Below are positions 8,489 to 17,011 of a stretch of DNA of 56,500 nt, in pieces. The notes under the pieces were generated by a model. That model had not been told where the DNA came from. It saw only the letters and a list, made by a program, of their open reading frames with translations, and searched no databases. Position numbers and translations under genes: made by a program. Source of the stretch: Paenibacillus wynnii (lineage in GTDB: Bacteria > Bacillota > Bacilli > Paenibacillales > Paenibacillaceae); the NCBI RefSeq assembly GCF_030812855.1, contig NZ_JAUSTK010000033.1, forward strand, positions 1 through 56,500, in the 5' to 3' direction. Every line of letters begins with the position of its first letter. Within the stretch, counting starts at the first letter, position 1.

Positions 8489-9001
8489 ATGAGTCTGGAA
8501 TTGCAAACGACTACAAGCGTTACACCTCTGAGAAGACCGAACTTCTACAGAAGACGCAACACTGCAGCCTATACTTTTATGGCGTGGACGGCTTTTGTCC
8601 TTGCAGCAGGCTTTGAATTCGTTGGAATCTACACCCTTAAAGAGCCCTTGTCTGTTCAAGGATATTACGCCGTAAGTGGTGTGCTGATTATCATTTCCTC
8701 ATTTATGCTTCAGAAGGTTGTCCGTGATAATGATGAAGACGAGTTCTTGCAGGAGCAGAACATGAACCACCGCAAGCGGAATACCTCAGCGTTTACGTTC
8801 CTCTCTTGGTCAGGCTTCGTCATTGCCGTGCTTTTCGAATACATAGGATTATATACATTGGAGGAGCCGCTATATGTAAAAGGCTACTACGCAATAGCTG
8901 CTGCCTTCCTGATCGTATCTTGCTTCGTACTGCAAAAGACAATTCGCGATAATGAAGAAGATGACTTTAACCTGGGAGCTAATCCGGCAACCACGGAATA
9001 A
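8489..9001 (+). CDS. YiaA/YiaB-family membrane protein with internal duplication
   Basis: This 170-residue membrane protein consists of two similar halves (about 20-88 and 92-160). Each has the pattern RRRNTAAYTFMAWTAFVLA / RKRNTSAFTFLSWSGFVIA, a second helix around GYYAVSG / GYYAIAA, and a closing LQKVVRDNDEDEF / LQKTIRDNEEDDF. This matches the YiaA/YiaB domain arrangement, a family without established biochemical role. Four membrane helices are predicted. The ribosome binding site (AAAGAGG) is closer than usual to the ATG at 8489. The gene is followed by a bidirectional terminator shared with the convergent dehydrogenase gene. Confidence 0.8.
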   Translation: MSLELQTTTSVTPLRRPNFYRRRNTAAYTFMAWTAFVLAAGFEFVGIYTLKEPLSVQGYYAVSGVLIIISSFMLQKVVRDNDEDEFLQEQNMNHRKRNTSAFTFLSWSGFVIAVLFEYIGLYTLEEPLYVKGYYAIAAAFLIVSCFVLQKTIRDNEEDDFNLGANPATTE

Positions 9002-9043
9002 AAATAAGACCGCACCCTTTAATTAGGGTACGGTCTTATTTTT
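9001..9043. terminator. Bidirectional terminator
   Basis: AAAATAAGACCG pairs with CGGTCTTATTTTT around ACCCTTTAATTAGGGT. A-rich and T-rich flanks on both sides let it serve the YiaA/B-like gene and the convergent dehydrogenase gene. Confidence 0.9.
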
Positions 9044-9055
9044 GGTGCAAGGATA

Positions 9056-10024
9056 TTAACCTCTTTCTTTTAAGTGAAGGCTGTGGATACCCGCCCGAAT
9101 GATATCACAGGAAGCGCTGAATTTACCAACTTCCTCCGCATTCAGATTAAGCTCCAGCAATTCCTTGACTCCATCGCTGCCAATGATAGCAGGGACGCCG
9201 GAGCAGACATCACTTTGCCCATATTCTCCGTCTAGAATTGACGAAACGGCAATGATTTTATGTTCATCGTTTAGGATAGAACGGGTAATATAGGCCAATG
9301 CGCTGCCGATTCCGAAATGAGTTGAGCCTTTGCGGGTGAAAATCTCCCATCCGGCATCCTTGGTTTTGCGGGCGATATCCTCGAGATCCAGATGGCTGAA
9401 CCGCTCGCGGTGCTGCTCGATAATCTGCAGAATCGGTTTGCCTCCAATCGTTACATGCGACCAGGCCACAAACTGGGATTCGCCATGCTCCCCAAGAGCA
9501 TAGCCGTTAACACTGCGTGGATCAATGGAGAACACATCCGAGAGCAATGTCTTCAGACGCGATGAATCAATAGAGGTTCCTGTACCAATGACCCTGTGAC
9601 GCGGTAAACCCGATATTTTCCAGACCATATAAGTTACAATATCAACTGGATTAGCGGCAATAACGAAGATACCGTCAAAGCCTCCAGCCATAATTTTGCG
9701 CACGATGTCTTCCGTAATGACCGCAGCAGCATCTAATACATCCAACCGTGTCTGTCCATGCTTCGGATTGGCCCCGGCTGTAATAATGATAACATCCATA
9801 GCGGAGCAGTCTTTGTAAGTTCCAGCGTATACCTTGGTGCGTGTACCTGTGAAATCCATACAATGGGAGAGATCAAGAGCTTGTGCCATCGCGCGGTCAT
9901 AGGTGCGGTCAATCATCATGATCTCATCACAGATGGCCTGATTAACCATGGAGTAGGCACAGCTTGAGCCGACCATGCCGGAGCCTACGATTGCAACTTT
10001 CCTCGATTTACTTTTCAAATCCAA
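9056..10024 (-). CDS. ldh: L-lactate / L-2-hydroxyacid dehydrogenase
   Basis: This 322-residue NAD-dependent dehydrogenase interconverts a 2-oxoacid and an L-2-hydroxyacid, classically pyruvate and L-lactate, regenerating NAD in fermentation. It has the Rossmann motif GSGMVG (14-19), adenine-side D39, the substrate loop NPKHGQTR with R93, NPVD at 125-128, substrate-binding R156 and the catalytic H180 in GEHGESQ. The segment GEHGESQFVAWSHV is unlike the GEHGDTELPVWSH of Bacillus lactate dehydrogenases and more like L-2-hydroxyisocaproate dehydrogenases, so the preferred substrate may be larger than pyruvate. The start at 10024 has GAGAGGGGGG in front. A leader hairpin lies upstream. Confidence 0.88.
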   Translation of the reverse strand: MDLKSKSRKVAIVGSGMVGSSCAYSMVNQAICDEIMMIDRTYDRAMAQALDLSHCMDFTGTRTKVYAGTYKDCSAMDVIIITAGANPKHGQTRLDVLDAAAVITEDIVRKIMAGGFDGIFVIAANPVDIVTYMVWKISGLPRHRVIGTGTSIDSSRLKTLLSDVFSIDPRSVNGYALGEHGESQFVAWSHVTIGGKPILQIIEQHRERFSHLDLEDIARKTKDAGWEIFTRKGSTHFGIGSALAYITRSILNDEHKIIAVSSILDGEYGQSDVCSGVPAIIGSDGVKELLELNLNAEEVGKFSASCDIIRAGIHSLHLKERG

Positions 10025-10076
10025 TCCCCCCTCTCTATAAAAATTTGCAATGCCTATGCGGTGTAAGGTATTGCTC

Positions 10077-10119
10077 AGAGCAAGAACCTACTTCGGTTGC
10101 ATATGCGTAGTTTTGCTCT
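10077..10119. promoter_or_regulatory. Leader hairpin upstream of the dehydrogenase gene
   Basis: AGAGCAA at 10077-10083 pairs with TTGCTCT at 10113-10119, with an inner CTAC/GTAG pairing. It lies in the 316-base gap between the dehydrogenase and CcdC genes, within the probable 5' untranslated region of the minus-strand dehydrogenase gene. Nothing else is recognisable in the gap (10025-10340) apart from a run of A near 10268. Confidence 0.4.
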
Positions 10120-10340
10120 TATTTTAACGTATCCTGCCGTAACTTACCTGACATAGGGAACAGGAAATCCGTGTACATTTATTTATAATTGACATTAACT
10201 ATACGGATGATGGGAACTAACCGAACAGTTATATGTATTATTGTATGCGAAAAAAGTAAAGATGCGCCCAAAAAAACGCCGGAAACAGGGCGGAATGACT
10301 CAGCTCCTTGCGATCCGGCGAATGGTATAGAGGTGAAGAT

Positions 10341-10841
10341 TTAGGGGGTAGAAGGCGATTTTTTGGGGGAGACAAGAACATTGTATCGTTTATACATGAA
10401 GAGTCTCCAGTGAACGATCATCCCGAAGGCAAGAATGAAAAAAAGTCCGCCTGATTGCGGTACCGAAATATACCGGTTGATAAATTCATGCAGTAGCGTA
10501 CGGACTAAAAGCAGTCCAAGCAATATAAAGGCAAAGCTCTTGGAGCGTTGTGCGTAAACTTCTCCCTCTCGTTGTTCAAACGTTGTGCTGCGTATTAAAG
10601 GATAAGCAAAGATAAACCACCCGATGACAAAGGCGATAACGGCCCACCATAAGGGGAACCTAACCTGAGGAGCGACAAACATGGCAAAGCCGGTAGACAT
10701 ACCGAGCGGTGGTATCCATATTTTTCGGATAGTAACTGGACGTGCACTTGCCTTGAGGCGAATAAATATAACCATCAGAGCCATGAATACGGCACCTAAG
10801 GTAGAGCCAATATGAAGATACGAAGGGTTAATATTGCCCAT
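10341..10841 (-). CDS. CcdC-family membrane protein
   Basis: This 166-residue protein has four to five membrane helices and begins with a short external N-terminus. The segment FIRLKASARPVTIRKIWIPPLGMSTGFAMF matches the CcdC family (DUF1453), named from a Bacillus gene in the ccdA-ccdB-ccdC cluster linked to cytochrome c maturation, although CcdC itself was reported as dispensable for it. No ccdA or cytochrome gene is nearby, so a cytochrome role cannot be inferred here. An extended -10 (TGTTATAAT on the minus strand, about 10882-10890) lies upstream. Confidence 0.75.
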   Translation of the reverse strand: MGNINPSYLHIGSTLGAVFMALMVIFIRLKASARPVTIRKIWIPPLGMSTGFAMFVAPQVRFPLWWAVIAFVIGWFIFAYPLIRSTTFEQREGEVYAQRSKSFAFILLGLLLVRTLLHEFINRYISVPQSGGLFFILAFGMIVHWRLFMYKRYNVLVSPKKSPSTP

Positions 10842-10970
10842 GATTCACGACCTCTCTGTGATTTGAGTCACTTGTGCCTACATTATAACAGAAAAGTCGA
10901 TGGCAAAACATTGAACTCATCTGCCTCGATTAGGGGGTTAATGTGTTGGGATTGTACAGGAGATCTGCAT

Positions 10971-11030
10971 AAAAAGCAGGGGGCTGTCCCGGCAGCCATT
11001 GTTATGGCTTTCGGGACAGCCCCCCTAGTT
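10971..11030. terminator. Strong inverted repeat, probable terminator
   Basis: GGGGGCTGTCCCGGCAGCC pairs with GGCTTTCGGGACAGCCCCCC with one internal mismatch region, flanked by AAAAA on the left. Read on the minus strand the A run becomes a U-tract, so it fits a terminator for the GlsB-like gene transcript. Confidence 0.75.
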
Positions 11031-11060
11031 ATTAATTAACTACCTACTTTATTGTAGGCA

Positions 11061-11321
11061 TTAAGAACGGCTTCGTCCACCGACCGAACGGAGGATTAGA
11101 CTCACGATGAAGATGAGTACAATCGCCCCGATTAATGAAGGAAGGACAAAGAATCCGCCAACCTCTGGTCCCCAACTACCTAGGATCAATCCACCTAACC
11201 ATGAGCCCAAAATACCGGCAATGATATTACCGATAACTCCTCCCGGAATATCACGACCCATGATCAATCCTGCCAACCAACCAATAATACCGCCAACAAT
11301 CAGCATCCATAAAAAACTCAT
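11061..11321 (-). CDS. GlsB/YeaQ/YmgE-family small membrane protein
   Basis: This 86-residue, highly hydrophobic protein has three membrane helices and a glycine-zipper-like pattern: GGIIGWLAGLIMGRDIPGG, then NIIAGILGSWLGG. This is the transglycosylase-associated/GlsB family, small envelope proteins commonly induced by general stress in Firmicutes. The biochemical activity is unknown. It stands alone, with a good GGAGCTGAAGCATA leader in front of the minus-strand ATG at 11321. Confidence 0.85.
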   Translation of the reverse strand: MSFLWMLIVGGIIGWLAGLIMGRDIPGGVIGNIIAGILGSWLGGLILGSWGPEVGGFFVLPSLIGAIVLIFIVSLILRSVGGRSRS

Positions 11322-11544
11322 TATGCTTCAGCTCCTTTAGTTTATTGTTGTCTTGGATGGTAACTATTAACCTAATGCTGAGCGTTTAAATCAGGTGTAA
11401 TATTTTGGTGAATTAAGTATTAGTATGTCCTAGAATAAGCGGAGAAATACTCAGATGAATGCAAAACCTAAACATGCTATAGTGGTGAAATATAACTATG
11501 TACCTGTACAATTTCATTCACTCTAACTTAAAGGAGTCGCTGTC

Positions 11545-12594
11545 ATGGAACGCTCTGATCAAGTTTTATTCTATGTTGGAACTTACAGCTCAGAAGAAAA
11601 GGAATCCCTATTCTTATGCGCCTTGAATCTTGATGGAGGTGAAATGAGGATTCTTGCCGGGACCAAAGGTATAGAGAATCCTTCTTATTTAGCACTGAAC
11701 GAGGCAGGAACTATTCTGTATGCTGTTAGTGAAAAAGATGCGGGAGAAATTCATGCCTATTCTGTGGATCACGACACTAAAGCCCTCATCTCTCTTGGGG
11801 GTCGATCAACCGGTGGAGGGTCTCCTTGTTATGTGTCAATCAGTCAGAAAGAGGATTACGTATTCGTCTCTAATTACTCTGGGGGTAACGTGAATGTATT
11901 TCCTGTAAATAGTGACGGCTCGCTTCAGAAGATGTCTTCCCAGGTACGGCATACAGGCCAAGGCATTCGTGAGGATCGTCAGGACGCTCCTCATCCGCAC
12001 TCGATCATTCCGGACAGCAGCGGGGAGCGAGTGATGGTATGTGATCTGGGTTTGGATCAAATTATTTTCTACAGTATGGAAGGCGGTCTGCTGACCACTC
12101 ATCGCGAAGTGAACTTGCCACCGGGATCAGGACCGCGCCATCTGGCGTTACATCCTTCCGGAAAGTGGGTATATGTAGTCAATGAGTTAAATAATACGGT
12201 AACGGTATTTACGAATGATGATACATTTGGGAATCTGAACATTCTACAGCATATTCCAACGCTTCCGGAGCATTATATAGCGGGAAGTGATGATACGGCA
12301 GCTGATATTCATATCTCATCCTGCGGGAGATTCCTTTATGCCTCCAACAGGGGTCATGATAGCATTGTGTTGTTCACTATTGACGATTCAAGCGGTCTGC
12401 TGACAGCTTCCGATTGGCAAACCTCAGGTGGACGGGATCCGCGTAACTTCGCGATCTTTAATAATATTATGTTGGTTGCCAATCAGAACAGCAGTACTAT
12501 TACGTCTTATACGATAGATGCTGATAACGGGCGACTTATTCCTACGGGAAATGAACTGGGAGTTTCGGCTCCGGTTTGCATTAAATTTCTCTAA
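11545..12594 (+). CDS. Lactonase-family beta-propeller (6-phosphogluconolactonase-like)
   Basis: This 349-residue cytoplasmic protein of the YkgB/Pgl type hydrolyses 6-phosphogluconolactone in well-studied members. It begins with the family signature FYVGTYS and contains repeated propeller blades with conserved segments VSNYSGGNVNVF, HPHSIIPD, GPRHLALHPSGKWVYVVNEL, ADIHISSCGRFLYASNRGHDS and GGRDPRNFAI. The HPHS and N-R-G-H-D-S motifs are the usual active-site region. AAAGGAGTCGC precedes the ATG at 11545. It is a single gene; no pentose-phosphate partner is adjacent, so the true lactone substrate is not certain. Confidence 0.88.
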   Translation: MERSDQVLFYVGTYSSEEKESLFLCALNLDGGEMRILAGTKGIENPSYLALNEAGTILYAVSEKDAGEIHAYSVDHDTKALISLGGRSTGGGSPCYVSISQKEDYVFVSNYSGGNVNVFPVNSDGSLQKMSSQVRHTGQGIREDRQDAPHPHSIIPDSSGERVMVCDLGLDQIIFYSMEGGLLTTHREVNLPPGSGPRHLALHPSGKWVYVVNELNNTVTVFTNDDTFGNLNILQHIPTLPEHYIAGSDDTAADIHISSCGRFLYASNRGHDSIVLFTIDDSSGLLTASDWQTSGGRDPRNFAIFNNIMLVANQNSSTITSYTIDADNGRLIPTGNELGVSAPVCIKFL

Positions 12595-12602
12595 TTAAAT
12601 CG

Positions 12603-12720
12603 ACTTATATAGACTGAACTTTTGATTTACAGGTGAATTTAAAGCCAATCAATGATTTCCAACGGATTCGCATGGATGCATCTAATAAATGTAGTAACGT
12701 TAATCCGAATGTGATGAGAA
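12603..12720 (+). repeat. Large dispersed repeat, partial copy (left end only)
   Basis: It begins TATATAGACTGAACTTTTGA and runs through GTAGTAACGTTAAT before diverging. It matches the left 110 or so bases of the fuller copies at 12796 and 20363 with scattered substitutions and lacks the hairpin module. Confidence 0.8.
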
Positions 12721-12795
12721 CTTCTGTGAAACATGTATGAACAACAACCAGGTGCTTCATTAGTTCAGTCTAAATTTAGAAGGAATTTTTCCTAC

Positions 12796-13735
12796 TATAT
12801 AGACTGAACTTTTGATTTACAGGTGAATTCAAAGCCCATCATTAACTTCCAACAGGTTCGTATTGATGCTTCTCATAAACGTAGTAACGTTAATTCGGAT
12901 ACAAGGCGCTTGCTACCGCTCCTATGGTTTTCATATTACCTTTCATTCCTTCTCACTCTTTGAATTTTTTTTCTTCAGCTTATTCAGCTTATTTAGAAGG
13001 AATTTTTCCTACTAATTTAAGGATTCAAACCCTTTGGTTTTATTTAGAGGGAATCTTCCCCTCTAATATCAGGTTTTAGTACAATATAGATAATTTTGTT
13101 GAATTTATAGGGATTTTTCCCCTCTATATGTTGATTAAACGGTTTTATTTATGATTTACAGGGAAGCTTTCCCTCTAAACTTTATTTATGACAGGTACAG
13201 AGTCCTCGTAGCAAACTGGTTCTAAAACAAACTTGTAATTATCAGTTACTAGAGAACAAACAAATCTGTGAGTGGTTCTCACCGCTTGGTCCTATATGAA
13301 CTCCTAAACATCTTCGTAAGGCCTCTCACGGTTGGAAACTCAAAGCCTAACATACTCCATAGTTACTACTACATTCCCAATTCCCAAGGAGTAAATCTTT
13401 TAGTACAATTTATATAATTTAAGGATTGAACCACTTATCGAGTTATTTTGAGGGAATATTTCCCTCTAAATTCAGGTTTTAGCCTCAAAAAGCATCAAAG
13501 TGGATAAATTCCTAGCATTTAGAGGGGATATTTCCCTCTAAATGTTGATTATAAGGTTTTATTTATGATTTACAGGTAAATTTTCCCTCTAAACTTTATT
13601 TCCCACGGTTGTCCTACATGAACACCTAATTATTTTCGTATGGCTGCTCTCGGCTCGAAGTCTAAACATTCGCCGTTGTTATTACACACTCCCAAAGAGA
13701 AATCTTAAGTACAATCTATGTATATAGACTGAACT
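12796..13735 (+). repeat. Large dispersed non-coding repeat with hairpin module, expanded copy
   Basis: Left end TATATAGACTGAAC at about 12797, right end TGTATATAGACTGAAC near 13715-13735. Four imperfect palindromes of the form TTTAGAGGGAATnTTCCC(C)TCTAAA start at 12992, 13043, 13104 and 13155. A diverged tail follows (13185-13420), and then a second set of three palindromes at 13446, 13518 and 13569 with another tail, so part of the element is duplicated inside this copy. No reading frame is conserved between copies. An inverted repeat GTTCAGTCTA/TAGACTGAAC spans the left boundary (about 12757-12808). Confidence 0.85.
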
Positions 13736-13767
13736 AAATAACAACCTCGGGTTGGTAGTAACGAAAG

Positions 13768-13990
13768 GGGATTTTGGAACTGGAAGAGCGTCAGCGACCG
13801 CCCGAAAGCTTTCCGTAGGAAAGCTCGCATCGTAAGCGTAAGCATAAGCTGTCTCTGGATTTCATCCGCGGACAGCGGTACAAATCAAAGAAATCGGGAG
13901 ACAATAGCGGCTGGAAGTCTAAACATTCACTGTAGTAACTACCACACTCCCAACAAGTAAGTCTTTGGTACAATTTATATAGTATTTTAT
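13768..13990 (+). repeat. Mosaic of dispersed repeat segments
   Basis: The first 32 bases match 95-126 (TTTTGG, TGGAAGAGCG, CAGCGACCGCC). The last part (13925-13985) resembles the right tails of the large repeat: TCTAAACATTC, a GTAGTAACT block, CACTCCCA and GTACAATTTATATA. In the middle, GATTTC...GAAATC and CCGC/GCGG pairings form a hairpin. No gene is supported in 12595-14334. Confidence 0.65.
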
Positions 13991-13995
13991 ACAAC

Positions 13996-14044
13996 AAAAG
14001 AGTCCGCACCTTATCATGTATTAGACCAAGGATCGGACTCTTTT
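13996..14044. terminator. Inverted repeat, probable bidirectional terminator
   Basis: AAAAGAGTCCG at 13996-14006 pairs with CGGACTCTTTT at 14034-14044. The following 290 bases to 14334 hold no gene; they contain degenerate GCGGACT-type repeats (near 14114 and 14162) of a sort also seen at 8090-8140. Confidence 0.7.
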
Positions 14045-14334
14045 CAGAGAAATAAAGTTATATATTAGGGATGAAGATCGCTAACCATTTTTACTTCACA
14101 CCTCTGTGCTGCGGACTGTATAGCCGCTATTTAAGTCTCAAGGGGTTATGCGAAACATGAAGCGGACTCAGGAGACGTTATTCCATCAAAAACATCCTCG
14201 TTTGGGAAGAAAACTGCTCAATAGTGTCCCTGGAGTCCGTTTAACTCCTCAATCTTCCGGTTTTGCTCAAATAAGGTCTTCTCTGTCCGTTTACTGACGG
14301 GCTTCTATCTTTAGGTCCAGCATGAGCCAAATAG

Positions 14335-16605
14335 TTATTGGTATAACGTGTCTTCGTCATAGAAGCCTATATCATCCAGCATAATTTTATCCCCGGGGCC
14401 TTGGAGGTAAAAGGTGATCTCCGTAATATTCTTCGGCTCGAAGGAGGGAAACTCCTGTGCAAATCTACTGAACGGAAGCTCATACGTTTGAAAAACGGCC
14501 TCAGATGGATCGCCGTATTTATGATCACTTATTCGATCTTCCAACCAGGGAGTCAACGTGAACAGGGTTCGTGGAAGCGGTAAAACTTCCCTAACCTCTG
14601 CAAGTGCCAGACGCGCTGTGTTATGGTTGCTGTCCCTTAACTCCACCTCTATAACAGGCGGACTTACGGAGTGGCTTGTATCCCCGGAAGTGAAATTATT
14701 AAGGTTAGACATAGAGAAGGTTAAGCCCATTGCACCGGATAATGCAGCATCCTTTACAGCACTTGATTGAAGTTGAATACTGTAAGCGGCCTTGGCATCC
14801 TTCAGGGCAGTCCGCTCCAGGACAAGTCCATAGGTGGCTTTGCTCTTGGATTCACGGTCTTTAGCCAAATCCTCCGTCCATCGCAGGCCTTCAGCAGTAG
14901 CAGTTCCGCTTCGTCCGGCTGTAGTCTTATTGCGGTCCTCATCAAAGGATACAATCTGCCTGTAACCCCCGCTTTGGAATCGGTTGTAATAGGAGGTCTC
15001 CGGCAGCCACTCCAGTCCACTGCGGTAGTCGCGGAACAACCCGAGATAATCTTTATTTCCATGAAGTGTAGTTTCCAGAAATGCAGATACATAAACCTTG
15101 GCGATTTGCCTTTGTTCGTTCGGGTCCATGATGCCGCTTCGGCTAAGAAATAACCCTGCCGGGAGTGATTGATCACGCAGTCCCCAATCGCTGTTGAATT
15201 GGCTATGGTTGGCATCAGCGATGTACAAGGAACTCTTAAAAGCGGTTGAACCCCGGGAGTAGGACGAGCGAATATACTGCCGATCTCCATAGAAATCATG
15301 TACATCTCCGTCACGGGCACCCTGCAGTGTTAAATAGTTAACATCGTTTAGCCGGGCTTGTTGGCTGTCTATTGATTTGTCGGTAGGCGCTAAGGCAATG
15401 ACCGAAGTAATATGAAACTGCTTGGTTACAGCCAATGCTGAATCTCCCTTGAACCAACGTCCGGCGTCTGCAGCCATAGCGACGGCCTGCCCGCCACGGC
15501 TATGCCCCAGCAGTGCCGTTTGCCCGTAATCAACTTTATGGTAGAAGGGATTGTCCGGCTTCTCCGAATAGTCTCGAATTTGCTCCAGATGCTTCAATAT
15601 CATCCAAGCCCTAACTTCGAAATCTTTGTCGGGTATGCCTGACCAAGCGGAGTAATTCAAAAAGTTCTCATCCAGAGAGACCGCGATGAAGCCGCGGCTT
15701 GCCAGCTGTTCCCCCAGGTAGGCATATCCCCCATCTGAAAAGTCCTCCATCATATGATTGCCATGCACCATGAGCAGGATGGGAAAAGGACCTTCTCCAT
15801 CGGGCATCCAGACGCGCCCGTTGAGTGGAAGAGAGCTGTAATCAAATCCCCAGAACAGAGAACGCAGCTGCGGCCAATCTTTAATATAAGCAGAAGCGTC
15901 TACGGCAGAGGACAATAAGTCTGCCTTTGCTCCATATTCTTCACGGTGTGTGTCTTTACCGCTTGCATACGTAAAGCTGTGATAGGCAAAGGATCCCGGA
16001 AGACCGGGATTTAAGGCTGCCAACGGAACAACACTGTTATTAAAGGTTGGGCTGCCGCTAACAGGGATCTCCTCAAGACCACCATTTGCCAAAGCAAGAG
16101 GAGACAGGGTCAGCATAGCTGTTAACAGAAGACCCATAAGCATACGTCTGCTTCGCAGCAGGCCTATAGCCAGCCCTAAGATTGCCCCCAGCAAGGAGAC
16201 CAGAACAGCTACCGCAGCTGCTGCTTCTATTTCAAGATCACTGTAATAAAGGATAATAAGAATGATGCCTATATCCGTAAGTAAACTTCCTAAGAATAAA
16301 CGCGGAGCTCGTAGTCCTGTCAATGACAGCAGTACAGCCAGTAGATTTCCTGCAAACGCGAGCACAATGGTTCCAGCTCCGGCTGCCAGCGTAATGTCAG
16401 CCGGGATCCCAAATCCCGTAGGCACACCCAGCATGGTAACCGCAAAGACTAAAAAACAAGCGATCCATAGACCGGCAAAAGCTGTTCGCCATAGCACGGT
16501 ATCGTATCGGTAGGTTTCCCTGATCCGTCTACCCATTTCCCCAAATATGCGCCGATGCAGCCGCGGCCTCGCCGGCGCAGGGACATATTCTATCTCCATA
16601 CCCAT
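14335..16605 (-). CDS. Membrane-anchored alpha/beta hydrolase (chlorophyllase/lipase-like)
   Basis: This is a protein of about 756 residues. The ATG at 16605 (MGMEIEYVPAPARPRLHRR) is preferred to an in-frame TTG at 16644 because GGGGGAG lies 11 bases upstream. Five hydrophobic helices at about residues 40-180 form an N-terminal membrane domain. An extracytoplasmic alpha/beta hydrolase domain follows, with the oxyanion-region motif LLMVHGNHMMEDF and the nucleophile elbow LGHSRGGQAVAMA. A C-terminal beta-rich portion contains VIEVELRDSNHN and ITEITFYLQGPGDKIMLDDI, resembling a carbohydrate- or ligand-binding sandwich. The likely activity is ester or amide hydrolysis at the cell surface; the substrate is unknown. 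It stands alone between repeat-rich regions. Confidence 0.75.
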   Translation of the reverse strand: MGMEIEYVPAPARPRLHRRIFGEMGRRIRETYRYDTVLWRTAFAGLWIACFLVFAVTMLGVPTGFGIPADITLAAGAGTIVLAFAGNLLAVLLSLTGLRAPRLFLGSLLTDIGIILIILYYSDLEIEAAAAVAVLVSLLGAILGLAIGLLRSRRMLMGLLLTAMLTLSPLALANGGLEEIPVSGSPTFNNSVVPLAALNPGLPGSFAYHSFTYASGKDTHREEYGAKADLLSSAVDASAYIKDWPQLRSLFWGFDYSSLPLNGRVWMPDGEGPFPILLMVHGNHMMEDFSDGGYAYLGEQLASRGFIAVSLDENFLNYSAWSGIPDKDFEVRAWMILKHLEQIRDYSEKPDNPFYHKVDYGQTALLGHSRGGQAVAMAADAGRWFKGDSALAVTKQFHITSVIALAPTDKSIDSQQARLNDVNYLTLQGARDGDVHDFYGDRQYIRSSYSRGSTAFKSSLYIADANHSQFNSDWGLRDQSLPAGLFLSRSGIMDPNEQRQIAKVYVSAFLETTLHGNKDYLGLFRDYRSGLEWLPETSYYNRFQSGGYRQIVSFDEDRNKTTAGRSGTATAEGLRWTEDLAKDRESKSKATYGLVLERTALKDAKAAYSIQLQSSAVKDAALSGAMGLTFSMSNLNNFTSGDTSHSVSPPVIEVELRDSNHNTARLALAEVREVLPLPRTLFTLTPWLEDRISDHKYGDPSEAVFQTYELPFSRFAQEFPSFEPKNITEITFYLQGPGDKIMLDDIGFYDEDTLYQ

Positions 16606-16765
16606 GATTGATGTTCTCCCCCGACTTTTGCGGTGATTATTCAACTTCCCATAAGATGTAGCAATAATATTACTTTACAGCATAGATGACAAGTGGGTCT
16701 TACAGGAACATCACCCACCGTTCAGGTATGGGCAAAACGGAAGACTAATATAGAGAAAAAAAGGT

Positions 16766-16794
16766 TTGACAGGACAAAGGGGAATCCGTATTAT
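16766..16794 (+). promoter_or_regulatory. SigA promoter of the sulfate importer operon
   Basis: TTGACA at 16766-16771 and TATTAT at 16789-16794 with a 17-base spacer. Predicted transcription start near 16801, giving an untranslated leader of about 210 bases before the binding-protein gene. Confidence 0.8.
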
Positions 16795-16800
16795 TAGCTT

Positions 16801-16944
16801 TATAACCTACTAAGCAGGTAGGAATAATTAAATTTGATAGTTCTTACCGTACGAACGGAGGAACGCCCGTTATAAGGCTCGCAGACACGGTTGTAAATGA
16901 ACCGGTTTGACCTGCTCACAATGGGCTTCCTCCGTTCTTTTTTT
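16801..16944 (+). promoter_or_regulatory. Structured leader with intrinsic terminator (possible attenuator/riboswitch, class unrecognised)
   Basis: GAACGGAGGAA at 16853-16863 pairs perfectly with TTCCTCCGTTC at 16927-16937, with GCCC/GGGC continuing the stem, and seven T follow. The enclosed loop has its own hairpin, CGGTT/AACCG. Upstream, AGCAGGT at 16813-16819 can pair with ACCTGCT at 16910-16916, which would compete with or re-shape the terminator, and CCTAC/GTAGG forms an early hairpin. The arrangement promoter, leader, terminator, gene suggests termination control. I see no SAM-I, T-box or TPP signature. The TAGGAATAATTA segment at 16819-16830 resembles half of a CymR site, so repressor control at +20 is an alternative. 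Confidence 0.55.
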
Positions 16945-17011
16945 ATTCAAGATTTAATCTGACGGTATGAATGAACCAATTTATAAGAACACAATGGGGG
17001 AGTGGTTAGGG

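Noticed and set aside
12992..13593. CRISPR array
   Set aside because: Spacing is regular, but the repeated units are variable palindromes, the sequence between them is itself repeated in other copies, and no cas genes are present.
16801..16944. SAM-I riboswitch or T-box before the sulfate operon
   Set aside because: The leader has a terminator, but neither the SAM-I core (GAGGGA...GCAACC pattern) nor the GGGTGG T-box motif is present.
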